Of a DNA stretch of 64,000 nt, positions 9,286 through 20,170 are shown piece by piece. Each line of letters opens with the position of its first letter. Position 1 is the stretch's first letter. The notes under the pieces are model-generated. The model was not told where the DNA came from. It worked only from the letters and a program-made list of their open reading frames with translations, and ran no database searches. The position numbers were made by a program, and so were the translations under genes. This stretch comes from Otis tarda (Eukaryota; Chordata; Aves; Otidiformes; Otididae): contig CM048552.1 in NCBI GenBank assembly GCA_026413225.1, positions 26,649,001 through 26,713,000 of the forward strand, in the 5' to 3' direction.

Positions 9286-12200
9286 TCAAGTACTTCAGAA
9301 CCAGTTATTGTCAGACAACAAGATGACTTCTGACTATTAACCTTTGTGTTGGTAACTTTCACTTGCAGAGAAAAAAAAATGAAGTTTAAAACTTCTTCAC
9401 ATATCCTCTTAATTTAAAGAGCGTTTCCACTCTAATGAGGCCTTGAGCTCCTTCCCCATTTCCTCTTCATTTTAATTTATTTCTACACAATGTTCAGGAT
9501 GGCCTCAGAACCATAGGATCTGACAGATGTTTATATTCTTTAGAAGGTGAACTACACAAAATCAGTTGTGAACCCTTAAAAAGAAATTGACCATGTGTTA
9601 TATCAGAAGCTACACAACAAAACAACCAGTTCTGCATGATGTTCATAAAAGCCTCTCAAAGATAACTCAGCACAGAGTTGTGCAAAGCTGCTAAAAAAGG
9701 AAATTTATATATCATAGAAAGCACTTGAACTGTTCAGTGTTTGCTCTTGAATCAAGTTGACAGGATGACAAGAAAGTACTTTGCTTTGTTCCTGCCGTAT
9801 CTAGAGCTAGTAATGTCTCTTGTGCACTTAAAAAAACCAGTAGAAATTATCACTTCCTGCTACAATTTCCCCTCATTGTTCTGCCAGTGCTGGACTAATC
9901 AGGTCACTGCACAGAATACCGCAACAGCATTACTGCTTGCACCAAGTTAATACAGGCAGAGTTGTAGCAACGACTCCAACATTTACCTCAAACAAACCTA
10001 TTAAAATGTTCCAGTGCTGTGTAACCATTTTAGACTGGCAAAAAAAAGAGACCAGGAGTTATAAAAATACATATCCTGCCTATTAGCACAGTAATGATGT
10101 TCCAGAGATACAATGGACAAATGTTATGCTAAGCAGTTTCAACTGCATGTTCAAGAACTCCTTTGAAGGCCTCTTTTACAGCTGCACAATTTAGAAAAGT
10201 AATATAATTAAGAAGAGCAACTGAAGCTTTAAAGTCTGTCTACTAAATTTTACTTTTCAAAATTAAGATACTGTAAAAGTGCTTGAAATCTCAAAAATGT
10301 AATGTTTTGCCAATTACTAAATCAAAGTGACAAATAGCTAAATAGAGCTATTTAAATCTCCTCAACTGACTGGCTAAATTTCAGTCTCATGAAGTCTGAA
10401 GTTGCAGAAATACTAATATCATCCAAAAGAATATTAATAAAGAGAATGTCAGTGGAGTTTGAGCTAGAGTGCTGCTGCCAGTGGCAGAAATGTTTCAAGA
10501 TTTTTCTAGCATGGCCATTTCAGAATTAATGCTATTGTAAGTTTAGTTAATTTAGTTTTAAATTTGCTTTTTAAATTTATTTAGATGAGCATACTCAGCA
10601 CTAGAAACATCCTTACAGCTATACCTCAAACTCTATTATTTGTTTAAAGATGTTTCTTAGTCAGTTTTCTTCATCAGTCTCTGCTGCATTAAGTGCAAGT
10701 CAATTCATTGTTTCTATTCCATTTTCACATGTGAAATGTGAAAATAGAGCACATGTACAGTGTTCTACTGATTTTAAGTGGTTTTGCACCTCAGATTGAA
10801 TTTTCCTTTTGTTCAAAAGTCAATTTGCTTTCCTCCGTTATCGAGGAACAGTTCTACCTTTCAGAGACAGAGAAGGGAAGAAAGTTGGGATTTTAGGCCT
10901 GACAGAAAATGATGAAATGATTATGTTATCAGAAATAAGACTTGTCCACCTTGTGAAAATATTGGTTATATGTACTGGTAGAACAGCTGACTACAGCAAC
11001 TCACTCTTTTAAAAAAAACCAGACGATCCCTTCCATATTATTTCCTTTGTTGGCCTTCAATGCAGCTGAAGTTAAACAGGCAGGTCCCATCTGTCCTATA
11101 CCAACAGTGTTCTGGGAGGCTTATTGCCTTTCTATAGTCTACGAAATATCTCCTCTCCATTATAGTTGCAAATATTCCTGATACAGTTCAAAGCACGCTC
11201 ATTGCTGTGTAAAGAATTTGTAAAGTGCTATGGAATAACTTCGGGTGAATTCTGTCCTGTAAGCTTGTTATTTTCCCTTTTCCCCCTCATTTTCTGCTCA
11301 GTATTTTTCTTCATGGCAATTTGTTTTGTAGCATTTTACTAGGCTGCTTTCATGGTGAAAGTAATGGAACTATACTGTGCTGCTTTCTAAAGCATGTTAT
11401 CTATCATACCTATTTCTGCAACTTTATCTGTGGAAGGAAGTGTCTCTGTTAGTGAGTATACTAGCAGCTCAGGAAAGCTGCAGGAAAACTAATCTTAGCC
11501 TTGCATGAATGCATCTAGTGACTTCAGCAAAGCTTTGAGAGAAAAGCATGGATTGTACAAAGAAAGACACAAAGACAAACACTAGGAGCCCTGTACAATT
11601 GCAACATCTTTCTAAACTGTATGCTTAATTTCCCAAACAGTTTATTTTTACAGCAGGAATTATACAAGGCTTGGTTTGGTTCAGCTAGCAGGTAGCAGAT
11701 GGGTATCTAACTGCTTGCCACAAGTTGCCAGCAGCCTTGTGATTCCCATTTCTGCCTCCTTATCTCTTGTCCAAGGTGGTTTTTTTTTAACCTGGTCTGC
11801 TACAGACCTGATCTTTCCAGGCTTGGCACAGCAGGTGGCTCACAGCACATTGCACTGCCTTGGGGCGCGCTCCTGCTCAATGAGCCTGGCCTTTTAGGAC
11901 AGGACCTGAGGAAGAAGGGATTTAACTCTCTTCTCCATTGATAAAGTCTCACCTGTGTTCATAGCAGTTTATTACAGTGAAGGCTTCAGGACTGGCCAAT
12001 GGCAGCTGTTGAAGATTTTGGTTGTCTTCGGATGAAGTTTGCTCATATTCAGTATCACCTATCTGCTCCTTATAGGCACCAGACCAGTGAATCTACCTCA
12101 CAGGACTTTACTTCGAATTACTTGTTTCTATGCACCCAGGAAGAAATCTCACTTTTGGTAACAATTTCAATAATTGTAAGTTTGGTTCTAGTAATCCTCC

Positions 12201-12852
12201 CTCTGTGCAGTGTTGTCCTGTTATCCTGTCATACCTTAACATGAACAAACAGTGAGCTTTGATGTATCTATATTTGGCTGTATATCTATTTTAGTACCTT
12301 CTGCACTGAAGTAATTTTTTATTTCCTTGTCAGATTCTAGTACAATGTGAATACATCATTGTAATAATTTAAACTTGCTTTGTGTGTTCTTTTATTCTTT
12401 GTCTTTAAAGGCTTTATTTTAAATACCTTACAAGTGTGCTGATTTTCGACCTTTTCCCTCACTTTCCTTCCACAATTTTTTTCTATGTCCTCTTTGCTTG
12501 TTTTTGTAGACTCCCTTATCTTCTTTCCTCCAAATATGTTTGCATTATTCACATAGATTCACTGCCTTAAATATCTTTTACCTTCTTATTTAGGAATATT
12601 ACATTTTGGTACTCTTTGCATCACTCTTATTTTTAGATACTGACATGAATTTTGCTTGTACATTCTGATATAATACCTTTTTCCAATATATCTTTCTCTT
12701 CCATTTTTGTTCCTCATGGTACTATCTTCCTTATCTTTCAGTTTCTTTAAAAATTTAATTTTCTGAAGAGAAATATTTGTCATTGGGGAATCATTTAAGT
12801 AGTTATTCATGTTGAAAACTGAAGGGTATATATTAGAGATTAAAGGCAGGCA
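9286..12852. other. Unique AT-rich DNA, no gene recognised
   Basis: No repeat or exon recognised over about 3.5 kb. It contains one perfect inverted repeat (10721-10745) and a pyrimidine-rich stretch near 12390-12540. 11640-12010 is less AT-rich, but I could not assign it. Confidence 0.45.
10721..10745. repeat. Perfect 10-bp hairpin overlapping a 14-bp palindrome
   Basis: ATTTTCACAT and ATGTGAAAAT are exact inverted repeats with the 5-nt loop GTGAA. The same bases contain the self-complementary palindrome TTTCACATGTGAAA (10722-10735), so two alternative pairings are possible. Confidence 0.65.
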
Positions 12853-13316
12853 TGTAACGGTTAGTTTATGTGATTGAAGGCTTGTCTCCGGGAACCAAAA
12901 GGAGCCCAGGGGAACAATGACAGTTGGAAGAACACCAACAACCTCATCAGACCAAAGGGATCCCTCGAGGTGGCTCCTCCCTGGGCGATCCCAGGGGAGC
13001 CTCAGCCCGTGGCCCCACAAACCTGATCCCTCAAACAACCAATGGGAGGTGATTACTGCCTTTGGGGATGTGGGAGTCTTTATAGGATGTCAGGAAAAGC
13101 TTTCTACGATTGTGCAAGATTTATTGTGGGATGTTCAGGGGAAGAATAAAAGGCCAGGAAGGGGAGGGATCAAAGAAGGCTGATGAGGAACAAGCAAGGG
13201 AAAACAAAGGAAATGTGATTAAAAAGTCCAGTCATGAGTGCAGTGGGCTGGTCAGCACAGTTGCCTGGCCATGCCCAGCACCTGATCATCACAGTCTGTT
13301 CTGTCTTGTCATTACA
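12853..13316 (+). mobile_element. Candidate older LTR with U3-type promoter
   Basis: A proposed 464-bp LTR on the plus strand, from TGTAACGG to GTCATTACA, with matching tips TGTAA/TTACA. The internal order fits a U3-R-U5 structure: a CCAAT box at 13039-13043, a TATA-like CTTTATAGG at 13078-13086, then AATAAA at 13145-13150. No matching direct repeat is visible just outside either end. This would be expected if it is one LTR of a longer element whose body follows. It is not the same family as the other LTRs in the window. The boundaries are my inference. Confidence 0.4.
13039..13086 (+). promoter_or_regulatory. CCAAT box and TATA-like box
   Basis: CCAAT at 13039-13043 and CTTTATAGG at 13078-13086 lie about 40 bp apart. 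This is the normal order and spacing of a polymerase II promoter in a retroviral U3. Function is not shown. Confidence 0.4.
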
Positions 13317-13411
13317 CTCCGTTTCTAACTCTTCTCCCTGGTGCTGCGATGTCTATCTTTTGTGCACATGTGCATCTAGGGGTCTGAGTGCAGCAGCTGG
13401 AGTGGGACCAG

Positions 13412-13416
13412 GGGTC
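13412..13416. repeat. Target-site duplication, left (GGGTC)
   Basis: It directly abuts the LTR start TGTAAAAG. Its exact partner is at 14139-14143. Confidence 0.8.
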
Positions 13417-13675
13417 TGTAAAAGACTGTGTCAAAAATTTGTCTCAACATTGTTGAAACAGCGGGCCACCACCCGAGCAATGGCTCCCGTTATCTTGCAA
13501 GGCAACTCCTGTTGTCTTGCAAACCTGAATGCAGAGCTGGTTCCGAGAAATCTAGCCCTAGCCCCCAGCATGCGCCCAGAGATACATATCACGTGGTAAT
13601 GGGCATGCATATCGCCACCAGGTGAGGGGTACGGCTAGGAAAACCAGTTCTCGAAATACAATGAAAACAACCAAC

Positions 13676-13683
13676 ATAAAAAG
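13676..13683 (+). promoter_or_regulatory. TATA-like element in solo LTR
   Basis: ATAAAAAG lies about 280 bp upstream of the AATAAA signal in the same LTR. It is the best TATA candidate by position; promoter activity is not shown. Confidence 0.35.
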
Positions 13684-13958
13684 GGACATTTCTGGACTGA
13701 GACAGAGAGATTTCTTCAAGACACTTTTTCTACACTTCGAGACTTCTACACTTCTACACTTCACTTCGTTCACCGGAATACACATTCGCCGGAACCGACA
13801 TCGAGACGACCAACACCGGACGGATCGTCGCCCCATCGAGTGAACTGAACTGTCGGGACACTGCAGCTCCGTGGTGGTAGCTATTACAACCGAAACTCTT
13901 TTCCCTCTTTCCTTCCTTTCTCTCCTTTCTCTTCCATTTACAAACTTCTTGTCAGGTT

Positions 13959-13964
13959 AATAAA
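13959..13964 (+). terminator. Poly(A) signal in solo LTR
   Basis: AATAAA is followed within 30 bp by a T-rich stretch (CCATTTTGAGTCTT), as expected at the R/U5 junction of an LTR. Confidence 0.6.
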
Positions 13965-14138
13965 GCTACCTGGCACTTGACTCCATTTTGAGTCTTAATT
14001 CCGTTCCCGAGAATACGAACAAAACCACACTCCGGTGTGTGTGAGAGGTCGGTGCAGCCGCTCCTAGCCTCCCAGACTCGTCTGAGGTCGGCTAGAACGC
14101 AAGGGGGCCTTCCTCTCATCCGAAATCGGAACGTGACA

Positions 14139-14143
14139 GGGTC
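14139..14143. repeat. Target-site duplication, right (GGGTC)
   Basis: Directly follows the LTR end GTGACA and is identical to 13412-13416. Confidence 0.8.
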
Positions 14144-14340
14144 TCAAGAGCCTCTATGTCCGTGGTGGAAGGAACAAGAGAGACCAGAGAAAGTGTGCAT
14201 TGTGTGCAAGTGTATATTTCACTGTGTCATCACCAGTGTGCATCAAGCTGGACAAGCTGGCGAGTAGGACAAGAGGTTCAGCAGATGAGTATTGAAGCGG
14301 CCATAAGTCTGGAATGCATCCTGGAGAGACCAGGAGAGCT

Positions 14341-15600
14341 CACAGAATCACAGAATCACAGAATTATCAAGATTGGAAAAGACCTAAAAGATCATCCAGT
14401 CCAACCATCACCAATACTTCTCAGCTAAATCATATCCCTCAACACAACATCCAAACGTTTCTTGAACACCCCCATGGTCGGTGACTCCACCACCTCCCTG
14501 GGCAGTGCATTCCAGTGCCTGACTACCCTTTCCGAGAAGTAATATTTCCTAATGTCCAGCCTGAATCTCCCCTGGCGCAGCTTGAAACCATTGCCTCTAG
14601 TTCTATCACTGTCTACATGAGAGAAAAGGCCGACCCCTAGCTCACTACAGCCTCCCTTCAGGAAGTTATAGAGAGCTATAAGGTCTCCCCTGAGCCTCCT
14701 CTTCTCCAGACTGAACAATCCCAGCTCCCTCAGCCGCTCCTCATAAGGCCTGTGCTCCAGACCCCTCACCAGCTTTGTAGCCCTCCTCTGAACGCGTTCC
14801 AGGGCCTCAATGTCTTTCTTGCAGTGAGGGGCCCAAAACTGAACACAGTACTCGAGGTGCGGCCTCACCAGTGCCGAGTACAGGGGGACAATTACCTCCC
14901 TGTTCCTGCTAGTAACACTGTTTTTGATGCAAGCCAGGATGCCGTTGGCCTTCTTGGCCACCCGGGCACACTGTCGGCTCATGCTCAGCCGAGCATCAAT
15001 CAGTACCCCCAGGTCCGTTTCCTCCACACAGTCCTCCAGCCACTCCGCCCCAAGCCTATAGCGCTGCCTGGGGTTGTTGTGGCCGAAGTGCAGGACTCGG
15101 CATTTGGTCTTGTTGAACCTCATCCCATTGACTTCAGCCCAGCTCTCCAGCCTGTCCAGATCCCTCTGTAGGGCCTCGCTACCCCCAGGCAGATCCACAC
15201 TCCCAGCCAATTTGGTGTCATCTGCGAACTTACTGAGGGTGCACTCAATGCCCTCATCCAGATCATCAATAAAGACATTGAAGAGGACAGGCCCCAGCAC
15301 CGACCCCTGGGGAACACCACTTGTGACCGGTAGCCAGCTGGATTTAACTCCATTCACCACCACTCTCTGAGCCCGGCCCTCCAGCCAGCTCCTTACCCAG
15401 CCAAGAGTGTACCCATCCAAGCCATGGGCTGCCAGCTTCTGCAGGAGAATACCGTGGGAGACAGTGTCAAAGGCTTTGCTGAAGTCTAGGTAGACCACAT
15501 CAACAGCCTTTCCCTCATCCAGCAGATGGGTCACTTGATCATAAAAGGAGATCAGGTTGGTCAAACAGGACCTGCCCTTCATGAACCCATGCTGGCTAGG
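14341..15600 (-). mobile_element. CR1 LINE, antisense, young, 5'-truncated
   Basis: About 1.26 kb of CR1 on the minus strand. Its 3' tail, three copies of ATTCTGTG on the minus strand, lies at 14341-14365. This is followed (plus-strand order) by the short 3' UTR and the ORF2 C-terminal half without a single stop. The truncation is just upstream of the [10 protein letters not shown] motif near 15600; the exact edge is blurred by G/C-rich flanking sequence. It sits inside the unidentified repeat (copy A), so it is a later insertion. Retained CpG and the open frame mark it as the youngest CR1 here. Confidence 0.93.
14425..15582 (-). CDS. CR1 ORF2 reverse transcriptase, C-terminal 385 residues (partial)
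   Basis: This is the C-terminal part of the CR1 ORF2 polyprotein, which in full elements joins an APE-type endonuclease to a reverse transcriptase and copies CR1 RNA at the insertion site. Seen here: RT motif [10 protein letters not shown] (residues 31-39, metal-binding D33), [11 protein letters not shown] (88-98), and motif C FADD (119-122) with both catalytic aspartates intact. The thumb and C-terminal region carries [44 protein letters not shown] and [13 protein letters not shown] (listed in order). The frame ends with a stop at the expected CR1 position. The start codon given is only the first Met in the open frame; the natural start lies far upstream and is lost by truncation. With no endonuclease, fingers or promoter, it is very unlikely to act, but it is well preserved. 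Confidence 0.85.
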   Translation of the reverse strand: MKGRSCLTNLISFYDQVTHLLDEGKAVDVVYLDFSKAFDTVSHGILLQKLAAHGLDGYTLGWVRSWLEGRAQRVVVNGVKSSWLPVTSGVPQGSVLGPVLFNVFIDDLDEGIECTLSKFADDTKLAGSVDLPGGSEALQRDLDRLESWAEVNGMRFNKTKCRVLHFGHNNPRQRYRLGAEWLEDCVEETDLGVLIDARLSMSRQCARVAKKANGILACIKNSVTSRNREVIVPLYSALVRPHLEYCVQFWAPHCKKDIEALERVQRRATKLVRGLEHRPYEERLRELGLFSLEKRRLRGDLIALYNFLKGGCSELGVGLFSHVDSDRTRGNGFKLRQGRFRLDIRKYYFSERVVRHWNALPREVVESPTMGVFKKRLDVVLRDMI

Positions 15601-16215
15601 CCTGATCCCCCGGCCATCCCCGGGCTGGCTACCTGAGGGACCAGGGGGTCTATGCCAGCTACTGGAGAGACCATGGGGTCTGGGGGTGGGCTACTGCAGG
15701 GGTCATAGTTCTGAACCAGCTAGTAGAGCATGTGTTGCATGCGTGCATGTGTCTATGCATGAGGCAGCTGGGGGACCAGAGGGTCCAGGGCCAGCTACTG
15801 AACAAACTCAGCGTGCAAGGATGGTTACTGGAGGGATTTATGGTGTGTGAGGGAATGTGTGTGCATATGTGTGCGTGCAGGCAACTGGAGTGGGTCTGTA
15901 GCCTTGGGGTCTCCTATGACCAGGTGCCAGCAACTGAGGAGGCTGGGATCCAGGGCCACCACTGGGCAGCCTGAATGACTGAGCCCACCTGCTGGAGGGG
16001 TCCAAGTTGTGTATGTACATTTTCCACTAGCAGGCTTTCATCCTGGTTAGCCAGAAAGGAGAACAGGAGGAGTCCATTCGTGCTGTTTATGTTTGCATGA
16101 GTCCTGTTTTTTTTCTGTCTCTGTTGATCTGTGTAGCCAGTGGTGTATATGTGTGTGCATGTCCTGTGTGTATGTGCACGTGTGCCTACTGTGAAGCTGG
16201 ACCTGGGAGCATGGT
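15601..16215 (+). repeat. Unidentified dispersed repeat, copy A part 2
   Basis: This continues the repeat after the CR1 insertion. From 15600 to 15860 a degenerate unit resembling CCAGCTACTGGAGAGACCA recurs several times. From about 15876, AACTGGAGTGGG, then CAGCAACTG, then GGATCCAGGGCCACCACTGG, then CCTGCTGGAGGGG follow in the same order as in copy B (22110-22585). It ends in GT-rich text (16140-16190). I recognise neither a protein nor a named family. The same order in both copies shows a true repeat family, not mere composition. Confidence 0.6.
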
Positions 16216-16900
16216 GCTGTAGCAGTTTCTCTCTATTTGGGCTGATGGATTAAGCAGCTTCTCACAGTACCATCTGAGAACAGTATATTCTGAGTGGGAT
16301 TTGCAAAAACTTATAATGCGCTGTTGAATGAATGGGAAATTTGTCATTAGCTTCAATAAGAGTGGATTCCAGCCAGGAAAGAGCATAAACCTTTTGAGAA
16401 TAAAATAATTTTTCAAACCTTTTTTTTTTTAAAAAAAAAACCATCTGTCTGAAAATCAACCACCTGTTCAAAATGTGCAGTCTCTCACATTTACACCCTG
16501 TTCTGTTATGCTATTTGGGCTTTACTCTCCTCTCACACTTATTGTTGTGCATAATAGAATAATTTTTTATTTATACCAGCATATCTGAGAAAAGAATCAG
16601 TTCCCAAATATTTTCTATTAACTCATAGACAAAAAGTGTATACTAATTGAACAGGGCAAGTTAACAACAGGAGCTTTACTTATCTGCAGTTTTAACAAGA
16701 AGGTTGGTGTTATCCATACTGTGTTTATGCCATATGAATACTATTAGTGTTCTCAGATGTTCCAAGCTATATAAGATATTTTCTTTTGGTTGCTTTTATC
16801 AGCAGTAAAGAATAGATTGGGAATTGTGATCACCTTCTGTACAGCAAAGACTAAAACATCATTTCTGTCCCATCTCTGGAAAACTTGAGGTATTACTAAA
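16216..16900. other. Unique AT-rich DNA
   Basis: No gene or element recognised. There is a poly(T)/poly(A) junction at about 16422-16440. Confidence 0.5.
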
Positions 16901-17085
16901 CCATGGAATATCTCAACTTGGAAGGGACCTCTAAGGATCATTGAGTCCAACTCCCTGCTCCTCGCAGGACTAGCTAAAACTAAACCATATGACTAAAAGC
17001 ATTGTTGAGACAGGCTTGGTGCTGTGACCGCTTCCCTGGGGAGCCTGTTCTGGTGACTGACCAATCCTTGAACCTGTTTGCATTA
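16901..17085 (-). mobile_element. CR1 3' UTR fragment, antisense
   Basis: The plus strand reads CTTGGAAGGGACCTCTAAGG, then CATTGAGTCCAACTCCC and CGCTTCCCTGGGGAGCCTGTTC. This is the reverse complement of the CR1 3' end region. The terminal tail repeat is eroded and no coding part remains. Confidence 0.75.
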
Positions 17086-18849
17086 TTCCATACATCTGTA
17101 GGGCAGATATTTAAACATGGAAAATAAAATTATTTATTCATCTGATGTTTTGCAGTGTTGCATATTGTAGCACTGCGTATTTGTTTTGTCTTTACTGACA
17201 CTCTTAAGAGATACTTCCCTCTCTCTCTCTTCACACACATATATGTACTTCTCGAAGATTATGGTAGTTCTAATGATTATTTTAGCTCCTTATTTAACTA
17301 TATAAAATGTCAGTCTAATTGCAGACATTCCTGGAGGCTTCCATTTTCTGACAATATGGCAGAGTCTCAGAATGTCAAGAAAAAGAATTCCTAGTTAAAT
17401 AACCTTGGAAATACAGGTCCAGAACAACAGTTTTTTAAAAGATTCTTTATAATTTGTGTTTATGTCATGGTTTTAAATATATATATAGGTACATACATAT
17501 TTTCGTGTATGTGTGTATATGTACTTTTCCATAACTGGGAGTAACAGTGGAGTACCAGGAGCAATAAATAAAGTCTTCCGCTTTGCTTTATCTTAGTGTA
17601 GATTCCTGCAAAAGATTTCAGGAATATTTTATTGAAAAGAATTTCTTATTTCAATGTCTTTCATTTTAAAGGTAGCATAAGTAGATTGAAAATATTTTGG
17701 TTATGTCCAATGTGTTTGCATTTTATTACTTCTTACGTTCTTAATGTATTTTTGAGTTCCACATTTGCAAGTTATGTATCTAGTAAGAACTTTTGCATGT
17801 TAGTATAGCAAGGAGAGTTAGTATTTTTGTTACTATAGCAACTTAACAATCCATATTTATTAAAAATTGATATTAATTGAGGAAATAGTTATTCACTAAT
17901 GTTCAGAAAGTTCTCAAACTTCAAAAGAAAAGTGTCATCGCTCCTAAAACTTTCTACTGCCTCTTGAGACTGAAAATATAAAAAAAAATATTATTTAGAC
18001 AAGTCTCTCTCCTCAAAATTAAAAAAAAAAAAGAACAAGGAATTGAGTGTAAATTTCTGAGCTGGAGGAACAGCTGAAGGAGCTCTTCTTTAATTGCAAC
18101 GGCAGCACTTGTTCCAGCCCTCTCAAATGTTCAGATAATTCCACAGCAGAGATGTTAAATGAGAAGATCAGATCACATTATCAATAAACAACTTCCTATA
18201 TGACACCTCTCACTTCCTCACCTTTAATCTGTCTGTCCTGCTCACCAAACACACTCTAACTGCAGTAGCACAGATCTCAGCGGTATGTAATTTAATCCTA
18301 GAAATGCACACTCAGGCACATTTGGTGCACAGCACGGGAGGAAGGAGTGGGTGGTGGACCCAGTCAGCTGCAAGCGGCAACCAAAACAAAATGCGAGAAG
18401 TTGCCTGCTGGGCAGAAAATCTCACAGGTAGGCCTAGCAGACTGATGTCTGGCTTCCTTTTAACTCATGCCGAGGGAGTATGAGTGCTCAGAAATGCTGC
18501 CATTAGGATGTGCAAGCTAATGCAAGGCAGTTTATGTGGGGGTTGGCATGGGAGGGGGTGTGTAGGGGCCCAGAGCTGCTTCTCAACATTGCTTAAATCA
18601 GTGCAGGGGTGGTGGTGAGGTGCCAAGGAATGGTGTCCTCTGCAGGTACCATCTGGTAACTGATGTTACCATCTGCAATCTGTGCCACATCAGAGGCCTG
18701 AACCCAGACTGCACTCCTAGGGAAGTGCCAGGGAGTGGCACAGTATATAGATTTTTATTACTGAGGGCATATAGGTACATACTGCTAAAGGAAGTATATC
18801 AGCCACTGTATATACTTACTTTAAATTTAGATTTAATATGAAGAATTTG
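17086..18849. other. Unique AT-rich DNA, no gene recognised
   Basis: Short GT and TA low-complexity stretches occur near 17475-17525. 18300-18720 is less AT-rich, with small frames on both strands, but I see no recognisable product. Confidence 0.5.
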
Positions 18850-20170
18850 GAACTGGAATGGCTTTCCTGAAGCATGAAGTCCAATCCCAGCTGCTGTAGC
18901 AGGCAACCGCTTCATCATTATTCCTTTAAATACCTTCAAGATAGAGCTTAATCAGCTTATTAGGTTTGAATTCCCCCCCCCCCCCCCAGAGTGTCACTTA
19001 TCTGATTGTTAGAAGCGTTATAATTTACAACCTAATTTAATTTATGGACAGTTTATATTCATCATATTCTTGTGTCAACATCATCCTTTACCTTAAATAG
19101 AACTTTTTTTTTCTTCCTGAAGTTTGTCTATGTAATGTAGGTTGTGGGAAAGTGATTTATCTCCTCAGTTATATCTTCTCTTATCCTTTGTTTGGCAGGC
19201 AAAAGAAGGAAACCCATTTTTCTTCAAAATAGGCATCCTATTCCCCACATGTTCCTAGAAGTGTTATTGTGTCAATCTACTTCAGTATAAATAAATCTTT
19301 TGCAAACATGGATGGCCAGTACTGTATACATCACCGATGCTTTTTCTAGAAACATATCTTTTTACTCCTCTCTTCTGAAAATACCTTTCCTGGATGCAGT
19401 CTGTGATGTCTTTTGTCTTCTTCTTTTTCACATTTTGACCTACCAGCATACCCAGATTTGTTCTTCATTAGTTGTAAATGATCTTGTCCTTATTTGAACA
19501 TCCAATTTTTTTTTTAGACCATATCTCCACTTTTTCAAAACTATTTTGAATTCCAGCCTGTTCTCTAGTACTCTTGCTACCTTACTAGTGTTCTGCAACA
19601 TGGCTGACACTCTTCTTAATTTATTGTTATCTAAAACATAGATACTGAAAAATATTACTGAAAAGTAAAGCATCAAACCAGATTGCTATGGAAACCTGAC
19701 ATTCTCATTGATAATCGCAATCTGAATGTGGCTTTCCTACCAGCTTTGCACCCATTCTTTCCAAAAACTACATCCTACTTCCTAAGTTTGTTTATGAAAT
19801 GTCATGCGAAACAATATCAAAAGCCTTACTAACACCAAGATATTTGACATCTACTGTTCTTCTTGTGTTCACAATGCCAGTTACCCTGTCATAAAAGCAA
19901 GTAAGATTGGTCTGATGATCTGACACTACTTGATTTTGGCAGACCCATGTACACTCTTACTCACTACCTTGTGCTCTTATAGGGGTTTGCCAAACTGATT
20001 ATTTATGCCAGTACTTTCTCTAGGAATTTAAGTTCAGATATGAGTTTATAAATACCCAGATCATTTTCTTTTTTTCTTTGAGCAGATGGGCACCACATTT
20101 TTGCCTCTCATGTTACCGTTGAAAATTGCAAAGTCATTAAATACAGTTTCTATTTAATCTTTACTGCCAT
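18850..20170 (-). mobile_element. Very old CR1/L3-like LINE, antisense
   Basis: A long decayed LINE remnant. The best evidence is 19801-19911. Its reverse complement translates to FYDRVTG followed by VDVKYLGVSKAFDIVSHD, matching the CR1/L3 RT segment FYDRVTRLVD...[17 protein letters not shown]. Flanking plus-strand text continues the known antisense order: AGATGGGCACCACATTTTTG (20083-20102) upstream in element terms, and TTGAATTCCAGCCTGTTCTC (19548-19567) downstream. The 18850-19480 part resembles the older CR1 3' region and is less certain. Many indels and no open frame. Divergence far exceeds that of the CR1 copies at 8.3 and 14.4 kb, so this is an early avian or pre-avian insertion. Confidence 0.65.
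18973..18987. repeat. Poly(C) run, 15 bp
   Basis: An uninterrupted run of 15 C, a simple repeat prone to length change and sequencing error. Confidence 0.9.

Larger units (their letters stand above)
13417..14138 (+). mobile_element. Solo LTR, CpG-rich, second family, with TSD
   Basis: A 722-bp solo LTR beginning TGTAAAAGACTGTGTC and ending CGGAACGTGACA. It is flanked by the exact 5-bp direct repeat GGGTC (13412-13416 and 14139-14143). It has a TATA-like ATAAAAAG at 13676-13683 and AATAAA at 13959-13964, so it reads on the plus strand. The 13740-13850 segment is unusually rich in CpG (TTCGTTCACCGG, CATCGAGACGACC), far above its surroundings, which points to a recent insertion. No internal retroviral sequence remains. 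The 5-bp duplication suggests an ERVL-like or related integrase. The exact family is not recognised. Confidence 0.85.
13317..14340 (+). repeat. Unidentified dispersed repeat, copy A part 1 (interrupted)
   Basis: Outside the nested solo LTR (13417-14138), this segment has GT/GCA-rich text and the motif CAGCAGCTGGAGTGGGACC (13391-13409). That motif matches AACTGGAGTGGG in copies at about 15890 and 22135. It follows the candidate LTR directly, so it may be the 5' leader of the same endogenous retrovirus. I recognise no coding similarity. Confidence 0.45.

Noticed and set aside
12586..13038. 150-codon minus-strand open frame
   Set aside because: It spans AT-rich unique DNA and part of the candidate LTR. 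It has no recognisable domain, and its composition changes abruptly at the element edge.
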